A stretch of 35,267 nucleotides of DNA from Chlorobiota bacterium (lineage in GTDB: Bacteria; Bacteroidota; Bacteroidia; JAADEI01), in contig JAADEI010000018.1 in the NCBI GenBank assembly GCA_013153515.1, forward strand, positions 1 through 35,267, given 5' to 3'. The notes beneath the pieces are model-generated. The model saw only the letters and a list, made by a program, of their open reading frames with translations, ran no database searches and had not been told where the DNA came from. The position numbers were made by a program, and so were the translations under genes. Positions 1 to 8,856 of the stretch are shown in pieces (position 1 is the stretch's first letter; each line of letters starts with the position of its first letter).

Positions 1-47
1 GTTCATATTGCAAACCTACACAATTTTGACAATAAAACCCCCTATGT

Positions 48-1199
48 TCAATGGTGGGCATTAGCAAGAGCCCTAACAAAAACGAACATTATCAATGACA
101 CGCCCAATGGAACAATCCATATCGCTGATGGAACATGTTGCATAATTAATCCAGCCAGTGGACCGCCCACTGCCATGCCCCCATAGCCTACGAAGTTATA
201 CATAGCCATTGCGATGCCTCGCCGACCCTCCCCCACCCTGAAAGAGATAAACGAAGGAAGCAATGGTTGGAACAGGGAATATCCCATAAGATAGACTGTT
301 GTTCCGCCAAGGATTGCTACTATGGGAAGGATGTTATCATAGCCAAGTGTGTATAGCAATGAAGCGAACATGACAAGCAGATATCCAAGATAATATGTCA
401 TTTTGATTTTCCCCCTTTTTTCGGCAATGTGGATGATGGGATAAACAAAAGCCGAAGGGATGATTATTAATGCAGTTGCTTTTGCACGGTCAATGTTGAG
501 TTCTGTCAAAGCAAGTGGCAGCACAAAGAAATAGACTTGCATCAGCAGGGTGAGAGCGAAAACTACGTATAATGCCGGTGATATAAGGGAAAAAATCTCG
601 GATAGTTTAAGGTTCGTGTTTGTTGATTGGGACACAGGCTTTTTGGGTAAGGGCAACATAAGTGCTATGAGAACTCCGATGAAAGACAGTATAGCCAGAA
701 TAAGGAACAGTTTCCTGAAGCCTATTATGTCATAAAGGATGCCTCCAAGGATAATTCCAAGGAAGATGGAACTTCCTATTGCCATTCCGGAAAGCATATA
801 TGACCGTGCTCTGTATTGCGGCGGCGATATATCGCCCATTGCAGCCATTACGACGGCAGAGACCCCTCCCAAGCCCTGCACAAGCCGGGCAATAATGAGA
901 CCCTCTATAGTAGTTGTTAAATATGCCCATAATCCCCCTATTCCGAAGATAAGCAAACCAATGACAAGGGCTATTTTCCTGCCCCATCGGTCGCTTATCC
1001 AACCCATTGGGAACTGAGAGATAGCCTGAGTGACCGCATAGCCCCCCAAGGCAACCCCTGCAAGGAACTTAGTTGAGCCAGCATATTCAGTCAAGGTGCC
1101 GAGGCTAAACACGGGAATAACAAGGAAGATGCCCAGCATCCTCAGAAACACGACGAATGCAAGAGACAATACTCCCCATATCCATCGCCTATCAGACAT
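48..1199 (-). CDS. MFS transporter (drug/solute efflux type)
   Basis: Probable 12-helix major facilitator superfamily permease of the inner membrane; the substrate cannot be told from sequence. The loop between helices 2 and 3 carries the MFS signature A-like motif GWISDRWGRK, and the strings GLGGVSAVVMAAMGD and GSSIFLGIILGG match the helix 4-5 region of drug:H+ antiporters of the YajR/multidrug group. Length (383 aa) is normal for a compact MFS protein without a C-terminal domain. I chose the ATG at 1199 (MSDRRW); the longer frame begins at a TTG at 1220 and adds only seven polar residues. It lies 36 bases downstream of frr (15 from the TTG) on the same strand, so it is probably co-transcribed with frr. 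Family is clear, substrate unknown. Confidence 0.88.
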   Translation of the reverse strand: MSDRRWIWGVLSLAFVVFLRMLGIFLVIPVFSLGTLTEYAGSTKFLAGVALGGYAVTQAISQFPMGWISDRWGRKIALVIGLLIFGIGGLWAYLTTTIEGLIIARLVQGLGGVSAVVMAAMGDISPPQYRARSYMLSGMAIGSSIFLGIILGGILYDIIGFRKLFLILAILSFIGVLIALMLPLPKKPVSQSTNTNLKLSEIFSLISPALYVVFALTLLMQVYFFVLPLALTELNIDRAKATALIIIPSAFVYPIIHIAEKRGKIKMTYYLGYLLVMFASLLYTLGYDNILPIVAILGGTTVYLMGYSLFQPLLPSFISFRVGEGRRGIAMAMYNFVGYGGMAVGGPLAGLIMQHVPSAIWIVPLGVSLIMFVFVRALANAHH

Positions 1200-1235
1200 T
1201 AACCCAGAGAGATTACTCAATAGTTGCCAGAATGC

Positions 1236-1799
1236 TTATACCTCAAGGATTTCCTGCTCCTTCTTTTCAATATGTTTGTCAACTAACTTGACATACTTGT
1301 CTGTGAGTTTCTGAATTTCCTCCTCCATGTGTCGTGCCAAATCCTCAGAAATCCCTTCTTTTTTGAGTTTTCTGACCTGTTCAATAGCGTCTCTTCTGAT
1401 ATTCCTAATGGCTATTCTTGCTTGTTCGGCGACCTGATGGGCTTTCTTAACAAGGTTCTTCCGGGTTTCTTCGCTCAACGGTGGGAAGGCAAGCCTAATC
1501 ACTTCCCCATCATTAGTGGGATTGACTCCCAGATTGGCTTCCTGAATAGCCCTATCAATTGCTTCCAGTGCCCCTTTGTCCCACGGCTTGATAACAAGTG
1601 TTCTGGCGTCCAGATTGTTTATTGAAGCAAGTTGGTTAAGTGGCATTTGAGTGCCGTAATAGTCAACCTTAATGCCTTCAACCAGTTCAGGGACGACCTT
1701 TCCAGCCCTAATTTTAGCAAGTTCAGCCTCCAAATGCTCAATAGCCTTTTTCATGTCTGTCTCCGCCTCTTCATATATCTTCTGCAACTTCGGGTCCAT
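1236..1799 (-). CDS. frr: ribosome recycling factor
   Basis: Ribosome recycling factor, which with EF-G splits the post-termination ribosome in the cytoplasm. The 187-residue length is typical. Family hallmarks are visible: an N-terminal helix with RAGKVVPELVEGI, then VDYYGTQMPLNQLASI, the PWDKGALEAIDRAI segment, LGVNPTNDGEVIRL, and PPLSEETRKNLVKK starting the long C-terminal helices. The three-helix bundle plus beta domain order is complete. It has its own promoter box (TACCTTTG, 17 bases upstream of the ATG) and is followed by an MFS gene. In many genomes frr follows pyrH; that is not the case here, where rlmH lies upstream on the same strand. Confidence 0.97.
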   Translation of the reverse strand: MDPKLQKIYEEAETDMKKAIEHLEAELAKIRAGKVVPELVEGIKVDYYGTQMPLNQLASINNLDARTLVIKPWDKGALEAIDRAIQEANLGVNPTNDGEVIRLAFPPLSEETRKNLVKKAHQVAEQARIAIRNIRRDAIEQVRKLKKEGISEDLARHMEEEIQKLTDKYVKLVDKHIEKKEQEILEV

Positions 1800-1816
1800 G
1801 GCTACCTATTTTTTCA

Positions 1817-1824
1817 CAAAGGTA
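1817..1824 (-). promoter_or_regulatory. Bacteroidota-type -7 box for frr
   Basis: TACCTTTG on the minus strand fits TAnnTTTG, the -7 consensus of the Bacteroidota primary sigma factor. It ends 17 bases before the frr ATG, the same distance as for other genes in this window. No TTTG -33 element is seen at 17-23 bases upstream, so the call rests on the -7 box and its position. Confidence 0.5.
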
Positions 1825-2007
1825 GTGAATTCATAAGTAATTATGTTATGATTGCAAGGTCTGGGTTCCCTCGCTTTGGATTTCATACTGAGCAATTTAA
1901 AACCATCATAATGGACGGAGAATATAGTCAGAAAGCACAAAGGAGAAAAATTTTTAACAAGAATTGGCTCAATGTCCTCATATTTCATTTTCATAAGAAC
2001 TCTAATA

Positions 2008-2475
2008 TCACTTATGATAAGGATGTCCTTTAATGATAGATAGGATTCTCCATGCCTGTTCAGCACATATGACTATGCACACCTGATGGCTAAGGGTCCA
2101 GGGCGAAATGGATATTTTCAAGTGGGCAAGGCTCCACAGCTGATGAGGCTTCGCAATACCCACATCACTACCTATAATAAAGTTAATTTTGGCAAATTGC
2201 TTAACTATATTGGTCAATTGATTTGTGGGCACTGGCTTGCCCTCCGGGTCAAGAATGACGTTCATTGCTCCGCTACTGTCTCGCCTGAGCCAGTCCAAAA
2301 GTAAGTCTGTGTCATATCGCCTCTGGTCATCCCGACCCTTAAACCTTTTTTGTCTTTTGAGAAGAGTTAGTTCAAGCCTTCCACCAAGGGACTTGAGGTT
2401 TTTACTGTAGTGGTTCACCGCCAACTCCACAAAGTCAATGAGTTTATTGCTCACGGTTATAATCCTGAAAACCAT
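2008..2475 (-). CDS. rlmH: 23S rRNA pseudouridine-1915 N3-methyltransferase
   Basis: SPOUT-family methyltransferase that methylates pseudouridine 1915 of 23S rRNA (helix 69) using AdoMet. The 155-residue length matches the family. The C-terminal trefoil-knot region is recognisable: FIIGSDVGI corresponds to the usual FxIGGaxG, and ISPWTLSHQ followed by RILSIIKGHPYHK matches the invariant end of RlmH. The glycine-rich GGA is replaced by GSD and the usual LS(L/M)SPMT by ISISPWT, so it is a diverged but complete copy. It is divergent from fabI, with only 50 bases between the two starts. A weaker -7-like box TAATTTTA (2511-2518, minus) lies upstream. Confidence 0.93.
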   Translation of the reverse strand: MVFRIITVSNKLIDFVELAVNHYSKNLKSLGGRLELTLLKRQKRFKGRDDQRRYDTDLLLDWLRRDSSGAMNVILDPEGKPVPTNQLTNIVKQFAKINFIIGSDVGIAKPHQLWSLAHLKISISPWTLSHQVCIVICAEQAWRILSIIKGHPYHK

Positions 2476-2500
2476 AAGCTAATGTTTATGCTTTTTGCTT

Positions 2501-2508
2501 TAAGTTTG
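2501..2508 (+). promoter_or_regulatory. Bacteroidota-type -7 box for fabI
   Basis: TAAGTTTG fits TAnnTTTG and ends 17 bases before the fabI ATG at 2526. The intergenic space with the divergent rlmH is only 50 bases and carries a second, weaker box for the other strand (TAATTTTA, 2511-2518), so the two promoters overlap back to back. No clear -33 TTTG is seen. Confidence 0.55.
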
Positions 2509-2525
2509 AGTAAAATTACGAGGAA

Positions 2526-3341
2526 ATGGGTCTATTAGAAGGGAAGAAATTGCTCATTACAGGGGCTCTTGACGAGAAATCTATTGCATGGAAGGTTGCC
2601 GAGCGCTCTTTTGAAGAAGGGGCTCAAATCGTCCTGACTAACGCCCCAGCAGCCCTCCGCTTCGGAAAAGTGAAAGAATTAGCAGAGAAGATAACTGCAC
2701 CCATTATCCCTGCCGATGCGACCAACCTTGATGACATACATAACCTTATTGAGAAAACAATGGAACACTTTGGAGGTCCGTTTGACGGCTTCCTGCATTC
2801 AATAGGGATGTCTCCAAACATTCGTAAGAAACGGGAATACACAAATTTGAACTATGACTTTTATATAAAAACCCTTGATATTTCTGCCATTTCACTCCAC
2901 AAAATGCTTCAAGTGTGCTGGGAAAAAGATGCTTTGGCTGAATGGGCTTCTGTTATAGCATTATCATACATCGCTGCCCAACGAGTGTTCCCTAAATATG
3001 GCGACATGGCGGATGCCAAAGCCCTCCTTGAGTCAATCGTAAGAAACTTCGGGTATTGGTATGGCAAAAGGAAGAAGGTTAGGATAAATGCTGTGTCTCA
3101 GTCTCCGACATACACCACTGCTGGTAGTAGTGTGCCGGGCTTTGATGCCTTTTTCAACTATGCCGACAAGATGTCTCCGTTAGGCAATGCTGATGCCGAC
3201 GAATGTGCAAACTTCTGTGTCGCTCTCTTCTCTGACCTCACTAAGAAGATAACCATGCACACCATCTATCACGACGGCGGATTCCATGCCACCGGAGTTA
3301 GCGTGGAAATAATGACCGAATTTGAGACAAAAAATGAATAA
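2526..3341 (+). CDS. fabI: enoyl-[acyl-carrier-protein] reductase (NADH)
   Basis: Catalyses the last reduction of the fatty acid elongation cycle, trans-2-enoyl-ACP to acyl-ACP, with NAD(P)H. It is a short-chain dehydrogenase: ITGALDEKSIAWKVA at residues about 11-25 is the nucleotide-binding start. The FabI active-site pattern is complete in LSYIAAQRVFPKYGDMADAK, giving the Tyr-x6-Lys pair. SQSPTYTTAGS and SPLGNADADECA match FabI of Bacteroidota very closely, as do the HSIGMSPNIRKKR and YHDGGFHATG segments. Length 271 is usual. It stands alone in transcription direction from rlmH and ends 7 bases before the sdhC promoter -7 box. Confidence 0.97.
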   Translation: MGLLEGKKLLITGALDEKSIAWKVAERSFEEGAQIVLTNAPAALRFGKVKELAEKITAPIIPADATNLDDIHNLIEKTMEHFGGPFDGFLHSIGMSPNIRKKREYTNLNYDFYIKTLDISAISLHKMLQVCWEKDALAEWASVIALSYIAAQRVFPKYGDMADAKALLESIVRNFGYWYGKRKKVRINAVSQSPTYTTAGSSVPGFDAFFNYADKMSPLGNADADECANFCVALFSDLTKKITMHTIYHDGGFHATGVSVEIMTEFETKNE

Positions 3342-3355
3342 CTACTATAAATTTG
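3321..3355 (+). promoter_or_regulatory. promoter of the sdhCAB operon
   Basis: TTTG (3321-3324), 23 bases, TAAATTTG (3348-3355). This is a Bacteroidota promoter with both elements; published spacings in the phylum are about 17-23. The -33 element lies inside the end of fabI. The TTG at 3353 that could open the sdhC frame lies inside the -7 box and therefore cannot be the translation start. Confidence 0.6.
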
Positions 3356-3370
3356 CAAAAAAATACTACC

Positions 3371-3997
3371 GTGAACGCAAAACCTTATTTGCTCAGGAAG
3401 ATAATAAGTGCCTTGACTGGACTGTTCCTGATCATGTTCCTGATAGTGCACCTCTACGATAACTTCTTCCTCTTGTTGGGAGAACAGGCTTTTAACATAA
3501 AAGCAAAAGAGTTGCTAAACAATCCATTCATCAGAGTGGTTGAAGTCCTGCTCTTTATATCACTACTCCTTCACGTAATTTACGGTATTTATATCACCGC
3601 AAAAAACAAACAAGCCCGAAACACATCATATAAGAAAATTAATTGGCAAACGCCTTTCTATAAACGCATGATGTGGCTTTCCGGAACAGTCATATTGCTA
3701 TTTTTAGTTGTTCACTTGCAAAGTTTCTTAGTGCCATATAGGATCACCGGCGAAGCAAATAACCTCTATCAGCTTGTTGTACTTTCCTTCAAAAATCCCT
3801 TCTATACAGGGTTCTACGTATTGGCTTTCATATTCCTTGGATTTCATCTATTGCATGCTTGGGAAAGTGCATTTCAAACGCTTGGATTCAATCATCCTGT
3901 GTTCACTCCAATAATAAAAATAATCGGTTGGATTTTGGCTCTTGGCATCACCATAGGCTACTCAGCTATTGCCATTGCAGCGTACATCCAACTTTAA
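3371..3997 (+). CDS. sdhC: succinate dehydrogenase/fumarate reductase cytochrome b subunit
   Basis: Membrane anchor of complex II; it should bind heme b and quinone (menaquinone in most Bacteroidota). Five hydrophobic helices can be traced, with KIISALTGLFLIMFLIVHLYDN as helix 1 and conserved histidines in helices 1 (IVH), 2 (LLHVIYGIY), 3 (VVHLQ) and 4 (FHLLHAW), as in the diheme type-B family (about 210-240 aa, single subunit). I chose the GTG at 3371 (208 aa) because the upstream TTG at 3353 falls in the promoter -7 box; the GTG begins 15 bases after that box. The C-A-B order with sdhA and sdhB downstream fixes the function. Confidence 0.93.
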   Translation: MNAKPYLLRKIISALTGLFLIMFLIVHLYDNFFLLLGEQAFNIKAKELLNNPFIRVVEVLLFISLLLHVIYGIYITAKNKQARNTSYKKINWQTPFYKRMMWLSGTVILLFLVVHLQSFLVPYRITGEANNLYQLVVLSFKNPFYTGFYVLAFIFLGFHLLHAWESAFQTLGFNHPVFTPIIKIIGWILALGITIGYSAIAIAAYIQL

Positions 3998-4009
3998 AAT
4001 GACCCTCCG

Positions 4010-5965
4010 ATGACAGAGAAGCTATGGATAGAAGGCAGAACGCTTGATTTAAAGGAAGATTCCCGCATCCCAGACGGTCCCATTGAAGAGAAATGGACTC
4101 GGTATAAGAACACTGTTCCGTTGGTTAGCCCTGCAAACAAGCGCCGATTTACAATCATTGTAGTGGGGTCCGGGCTTGCCGGAGCCTCCGCCTCCGCCTC
4201 CTTAGCTCAATTGGGATATAACGTATTGCTTTTCACATATCACGATTCACCCCGCCGTGCCCACTCAATAGCAGCACAGGGAGGCATAAATGCAGCGAAG
4301 AACTATCAAAACGATGGAGATAGCGTGTGGAGACTGTTCTACGACACGATGAAAGGTGGTGATTTCAGGGCTCGCGAAGCAAACGTGTATAGGCTCGCTG
4401 AAATAAGCCCGCAAATAATTGACTATTCAGTTGCAATCGGTGTGCCCTTCGCCAGGGAATATGGGGGATTGCTCGCCAACCGATCCTTCGGAGGAGTCCT
4501 CGTCCAAAGAACATTTTATGCCAGAGGGCAAACAGGACAACAACTATTGTTAGGGGCTATCTCTCAGGTTCTACGCTGGTGGAATGAAGGTAGGATAAAG
4601 ATTTTTCCAAGGCACGAAATCCTTGATGTTGTTTTAATTGATGGGCATGCTAAGGGAATAATTGCTCGCGACCTAATCACTGGTGAGCTAAAACGATATG
4701 CTGGACACGCTGTCGTGTTAGCCACTGGAGGATACGGAAACGCCTACTTCCTCTCCACAAACGCCGTCAATTCAAATGCCACAGCTATATGGCGAGCCTA
4801 TAAACGCGGGGCGTACTTTGGCAATCCGTGTTTCGTTCAAGTTCACCCCACTGCCCTGCCAGAAACACACGAATATCAATCCAAGAGGACATTAATGAGT
4901 GAGAGCTTGCGTAACGATGGACGAGTCTGGGTTCCCCGTAAGAAAGGAGACACCAGGCATCCTAACGAAATTCCCCACGAGGAACGATGGTACTTCCTTG
5001 AAGAGTGGTATCCTGCCTATGGAAACCTTGTCCCAAGGGATGTAGCAAGCCGTGCTATAAAGAAAGTTTGTGATATGGGATATGGCTTGCCTCCCACTGG
5101 AAGAGCTGTCTACCTTGACCTGCTGGACGCTATTAAAGAACAGGGCCGGGAGAGGATAGAAGCCAAATATGGCAACCTGTTTGAAATGTATGAAAAAATC
5201 ACTGGCGAAAGCCCATGGGAGGTCCCAATGAAAATTTATCCTGCTGTTCACTATACAATGGGTGGATTATGGGTTTCCTACGAATTGCAAACCTCCATCC
5301 CGGGGCTCTATGCTATTGGGGAAGCTAACTTCTCAGACCACGGAGCCAACAGGCTCGGTGCCTCAGCCCTAATGCAAGGATTAGCAGATGGATACTATAT
5401 TCTCCCTTACACTATCGGAGCATATCTAGCAAACAGATTGGGAGAAAAATTGCCCGACACAGAATCAGAAGAATTCAAGAAAACAGAGCAAGAAGTCAAA
5501 GAACGGATTGAAAAACTCCTTTCCATAAACGGAAACACACCACCTGACGAGTTCCATATGAAACTGGGACACATACTATGGGACAAAGTGGGTCTATCTA
5601 GGAGCAAGGAATCCCTACTGCAAGCCCTCCAAGAAATCAGGGAATTAAAACAAGAATTTTGGAAAGATGTTAAAGTGGTTGGAGATGCCAACACAATAAA
5701 TCAGGAGTTAGAGAAAGCAGGCAGAATAGCCGATTTTATTGAATTAGGCGAGCTTATTACAATAGATGCTCTGCATAGGGAGGAGTCCTGCGGAGCTCAC
5801 TTCAGAGAAGAATACCAAACAGAAGAAGGAGAACCATTGCGTCGTGATGACGAGTTTGCATACGTAGCAGCCTGGGAATACAATGGCGAAGGCAACCCGC
5901 CAATCTTAAACAAAGAACCTCTTAAGTTTGAAGCTATCAAACCAACCGTCCGTTCATACAAATAA
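4010..5965 (+). CDS. sdhA: succinate dehydrogenase/fumarate reductase flavoprotein subunit
   Basis: Oxidises succinate to fumarate (or the reverse) on a covalently bound FAD. The Rossmann glycine motif [16 protein letters not shown] lies at about residues 50-65. [16 protein letters not shown] contains the histidine to which FAD is normally attached. HPTALPE and the [13 protein letters not shown] segment near residue 605 belong to the substrate/FAD site, and HYTMGGLWV plus [22 protein letters not shown] match the FAD-binding C-terminal part. Length 651 aa is usual for the type-B enzyme. It is 12 bases after sdhC and 6 before sdhB. Confidence 0.97.
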   Translation: MTEKLWIEGRTLDLKEDSRIPDGPIEEKWTRYKNTVPLVSPANKRRFTIIVVGSGLAGASASASLAQLGYNVLLFTYHDSPRRAHSIAAQGGINAAKNYQNDGDSVWRLFYDTMKGGDFRAREANVYRLAEISPQIIDYSVAIGVPFAREYGGLLANRSFGGVLVQRTFYARGQTGQQLLLGAISQVLRWWNEGRIKIFPRHEILDVVLIDGHAKGIIARDLITGELKRYAGHAVVLATGGYGNAYFLSTNAVNSNATAIWRAYKRGAYFGNPCFVQVHPTALPETHEYQSKRTLMSESLRNDGRVWVPRKKGDTRHPNEIPHEERWYFLEEWYPAYGNLVPRDVASRAIKKVCDMGYGLPPTGRAVYLDLLDAIKEQGRERIEAKYGNLFEMYEKITGESPWEVPMKIYPAVHYTMGGLWVSYELQTSIPGLYAIGEANFSDHGANRLGASALMQGLADGYYILPYTIGAYLANRLGEKLPDTESEEFKKTEQEVKERIEKLLSINGNTPPDEFHMKLGHILWDKVGLSRSKESLLQALQEIRELKQEFWKDVKVVGDANTINQELEKAGRIADFIELGELITIDALHREESCGAHFREEYQTEEGEPLRRDDEFAYVAAWEYNGEGNPPILNKEPLKFEAIKPTVRSYK

Positions 5966-5971
5966 GATGCC

Positions 5972-6736
5972 ATGAGTGAAAAGAAAAACCTGCGGTTAAC
6001 ATTGAAAGTATGGCGGCAAGACGGTCCACAGGACCAAGGACGCTTTGAAACCTATGAATTGGATAACGTCAATCCAGATTGGTCATTTCTTGAAATGCTG
6101 GACATTCTTAATATGAAACTTGTGAGGGACGGTAAGGAACCCATCGCATTTGAATCAGATTGCCGAGAAGGAATCTGCGGCACCTGTGGGTTCGTCGTTA
6201 ATGGTCGGGCTCATGGACACCTCCATAAAACCACCGTTTGCCAACTTCATATGAGACACTTCAAAGATGGCGAGACAATTGTTATTGAACCATTCCGAGC
6301 AACAGCCTTCCCCGTCCTTAAAGACCTTATCATAGACAGAACTGCTATGGATTTCATCTTGAAACGCGGTGGATACATATCTGTTAATGTTGGAAGTCCT
6401 CCAGATGCCAATACAATACCTGTCCCTAAGCACAATGCAGATAAAGCTTTTGATTTCGCTACGTGTATTGGTTGTGGGGCATGTGTTGCAGCCTGCCCGA
6501 ATGCCAGTGCAGCCCTGTTCACCTCAGCCAAGATAACTCATTTGGCTCTGTTGCCTCACGGACACCCAGAAAGGGAAAAGCGGGTTGCGGAGATGCTTAC
6601 TGCTATGGAGGAACAAGGTTTCGGTGGGTGTTCCAACACATACGCTTGTGAGGTTGAGTGCCCCAAAGGAATATCAATCACAGGCATTGCAAAAGCAAAC
6701 CTTGAATACTGGCGAGCTAAACTGAAAGGTCATTAA
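5972..6736 (+). CDS. sdhB: succinate dehydrogenase/fumarate reductase iron-sulfur subunit
   Basis: Carries electrons from the flavoprotein to the quinone site. The [2Fe-2S] ligands are in CREGICGTCG plus a later Cys (residues about 62-90). The C-terminal ferredoxin-like part has CIGCGACVAACPN and CSNTYACEVECPKGI for the [4Fe-4S] and [3Fe-4S] clusters. Length 254 is normal. The frame ends in TAATG, where the final A of its stop is the first base of the next gene's ATG, which implies translational coupling to the thioesterase gene. Confidence 0.97.
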   Translation: MSEKKNLRLTLKVWRQDGPQDQGRFETYELDNVNPDWSFLEMLDILNMKLVRDGKEPIAFESDCREGICGTCGFVVNGRAHGHLHKTTVCQLHMRHFKDGETIVIEPFRATAFPVLKDLIIDRTAMDFILKRGGYISVNVGSPPDANTIPVPKHNADKAFDFATCIGCGACVAACPNASAALFTSAKITHLALLPHGHPEREKRVAEMLTAMEEQGFGGCSNTYACEVECPKGISITGIAKANLEYWRAKLKGH

Positions 6737-7206
6737 TGGGATACATCTGGACAGTTGACAATTTCACCGTTGAGGACCTTAACCTGCGCCTAAAAGGCAA
6801 TATGGGAGAAGCCCTCGGCATTGAGTTTATTGAAATAGGGTCCGATTATTTGAAAGCCAAAATGCCCATAGACAACAGAACCGTTCAGCCTCTGGGCATT
6901 CTACACGGCGGAGCTTCTGCCGTCTTAGCTGAAACGATAGGGTCCATTGCCACCAACCTAGCCATTGATAGGACTAAATTCTACGGAGTTGGACAGCAAA
7001 TCCATACCATACACCTACGTCCAGCACTCAAGGAAGATAAATATGTTATTGGCATTTGCAAACCCGTGAGGCTTGGCAGAACAACTCATGTCTGGCAAAT
7101 ATGGATATACACCCCCGACGAGCGGTTAATTAGCACCTCTCTGCTTACTGTATCTATTCGTCCCAATGATGACCTTTCAAACAGGAAACGCACCTACGCG
7201 ACATAA
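6736..7206 (+). CDS. hotdog-fold acyl-CoA thioesterase, MenI/YdiI type
   Basis: A PaaI/YdiI-family hydrolase. The signature LHGGASAVLAETIGS (residues about 55-69) is nearly that of YdiI/MenI, in which the glutamate after the HGG helix is the general base; the GQQIHTIHLRPA strand and GRTTHVWQI also fit. YdiI/MenI hydrolyses 1,4-dihydroxy-2-naphthoyl-CoA in menaquinone synthesis. The start overlaps the sdhB stop by one base. Placement directly in the operon of a menaquinone-dependent complex makes a MenI role attractive, but this is inference; PaaI-like substrates (phenylacetyl-CoA or other aromatic acyl-CoAs) are also possible. Length 156 aa is somewhat longer than E. coli YdiI (136). Confidence 0.85.
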   Translation: MGYIWTVDNFTVEDLNLRLKGNMGEALGIEFIEIGSDYLKAKMPIDNRTVQPLGILHGGASAVLAETIGSIATNLAIDRTKFYGVGQQIHTIHLRPALKEDKYVIGICKPVRLGRTTHVWQIWIYTPDERLISTSLLTVSIRPNDDLSNRKRTYAT

Positions 7207-7223
7207 AAATCAACGCTCCCAAT

Positions 7224-8081
7224 ATGAAGGTCCATCCCTTTGAACCCTTCTCCTTAAACCTCAGAGGAAAACCTTTTTTCGTTAAGAAACCCATAATAAT
7301 GGGAATACTGAATGTTACACCTGATTCCTTTTATGACGGCGGGAGATACACGGACATAAAAAAAATTATTGAAAGAGCGAGACAACTCCTTAAAGAAGGA
7401 ACAGCAATCATTGACTTAGGAGCCGAATCAACCAGACCGGGAGCAACTCCCGTGTCATCGGACCAAGAATTGGAAAGGCTACTGCCAGCAATCAGGGAAA
7501 TAAAAAAGAACTTTCCAGAAGCTATCATTTCGGTTGATACATATAAACCAGAGGTTGCCGAGGAAGCAATTAAAGAAGGTGTCCAGATAATAAATGATAT
7601 TTCGGGGGGGCTATACGACAAACGTATATATGACATAGCTGCCAAATATAAAACCCCCTACATCCTCATGCACTTCAAAGGAAACCCACCTGTAATGGAC
7701 AGAAACCCTCAGTATGACAATGTGGTATTAGAGGTCATTCAACAACTTCAAAGGCTAATGAGAGAAGCAGTGGATGCCGGCGTCCACGATATAATTTTAG
7801 ATCCGGGATTTGGCTTTGGAAAAACACCTGACCACAACTATGAAATTTTACTCAATTTGGAACTTCTTCATAGGCTTGGCAAACCCATATTAGTCGGCTT
7901 GTCCCGGAAGTCAATGATTTGGCGTGTCGCTAACACCACCCCTCAGGAAGCATTGCCCGGAACATCGGCATTAAACCTAATCGCCTTAATGAAAGGTGCT
8001 GCTATACTGCGGGTTCATGACCCCAACCCAGCCAATCAAATCATTAAGATCTATTCCAAAATAAAACAAATTTCCCAATAA
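7224..8081 (+). CDS. folP: dihydropteroate synthase
   Basis: Condenses p-aminobenzoate with 6-hydroxymethyl-dihydropterin diphosphate in folate synthesis; cytoplasmic TIM barrel. Family signatures are complete: MGILNVTPDSFYDGG (phosphate loop), IIDLGAESTRPGATPVS, ISVDTYKPEVAE, INDISGG, the LDPGFGFGKTPDHNY segment, and PILVGLSRKSMI with the lysine that contacts substrate. Length 285 is normal. It follows the thioesterase gene after 17 bases and is the last gene of the plus-strand run starting at sdhC. Confidence 0.97.
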   Translation: MKVHPFEPFSLNLRGKPFFVKKPIIMGILNVTPDSFYDGGRYTDIKKIIERARQLLKEGTAIIDLGAESTRPGATPVSSDQELERLLPAIREIKKNFPEAIISVDTYKPEVAEEAIKEGVQIINDISGGLYDKRIYDIAAKYKTPYILMHFKGNPPVMDRNPQYDNVVLEVIQQLQRLMREAVDAGVHDIILDPGFGFGKTPDHNYEILLNLELLHRLGKPILVGLSRKSMIWRVANTTPQEALPGTSALNLIALMKGAAILRVHDPNPANQIIKIYSKIKQISQ

Positions 8082-8262
8082 AACCTATTAATCGTAGAGT
8101 GAATTTTCCGCAACAGAACAACTGTTTCCATCTTATAAAAAAAGCCATAAACCTCAATAAAGAAAGGAAAAGCAGAGTACTACTGGGCAATAACCAACAC
8201 AGAGAAATCACTCGTGCCTTCCCCTGGTGTAACCCCGCGAATTAAATACTTATTACTTTCTC

Positions 8263-8730
8263 TCAATGGGCGTGTCCATGATCCAACTCCTCAGGGGAGG
8301 CATCTCTAACCTCCTTAACATGGACATCAAAAACTAAATCCTTTCCGGCAAGAGGATGGTTCATATCAACCACCACGGTTGAATCATTGAAGGAAACAAC
8401 CTTCATATCAATGGGGTAGCCTTCCGGAGTTGTGGCTGTAAGCATAAGTCCTTCCTTTAACTCAATGTCCCCGAAGTATTCCCTTGGAACTTCTTGAATC
8501 AATTCCTGAGATGGCAAGCCATAAGCCTCCTCAGCAGGAACTTCTATCGTCTTCTTCTCACCGGGTTCCATCCCCATCATTCTCTCTTCCAGACCTGGAA
8601 TTATTTGTCCGTGTCCAAACAGGACTTTTATGGGTTGTCCATGTTGCTCACTTGAATCAATCACTTCGCCAGTTTCTTTGTCCCTGAGGACGTAATCAAA
8701 AACCACAACCTTGTTCTTATCCACTTTCAT
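8263..8730 (-). CDS. slyD: FKBP-type peptidyl-prolyl isomerase, SlyD-like
   Basis: Folding helper of the cytoplasm with the FKBP catalytic domain and the inserted IF chaperone flap. The FKBP part shows DYVLRDKETGEVIDSS, IPGLEERMMGMEPGEKKTIEVPAEEAYG (residues about 45-72), then the flap, and MNHPLAGKDLVFDVHVKEVR, the classic SlyD C-terminal segment. The last residues DHGHAH are a short remnant of the histidine-rich metal-binding tail of enterobacterial SlyD, so nickel binding is likely weak at best. It is a single minus-strand gene between two plus-strand runs. Upstream a degenerate box TATTTTTA (8745-8752, minus) could serve as -7. Confidence 0.95.
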   Translation of the reverse strand: MKVDKNKVVVFDYVLRDKETGEVIDSSEQHGQPIKVLFGHGQIIPGLEERMMGMEPGEKKTIEVPAEEAYGLPSQELIQEVPREYFGDIELKEGLMLTATTPEGYPIDMKVVSFNDSTVVVDMNHPLAGKDLVFDVHVKEVRDASPEELDHGHAH

Positions 8731-8856
8731 TGAACTAATCGTTTTAAAAATAATGTCTTAATAACGCAAAGACTACGTGATTTATTGCCTTGACGGAGTG
8801 GGAACAACATTTCTCAGAAGCAGGTTATTTAACATTAGTTAAAACAAAAAACAGTA

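Noticed and set aside
1806-2066. 86-codon minus-strand ORF between frr and rlmH
   Set aside because: It overlaps the end of rlmH by 59 bases in another frame, resembles no family and contains the frr promoter box.
8082-8262. Possible terminator or small RNA between folP and slyD
   Set aside because: No GC-rich hairpin with a T run was seen; the stretch is simply AT-rich and convergent.
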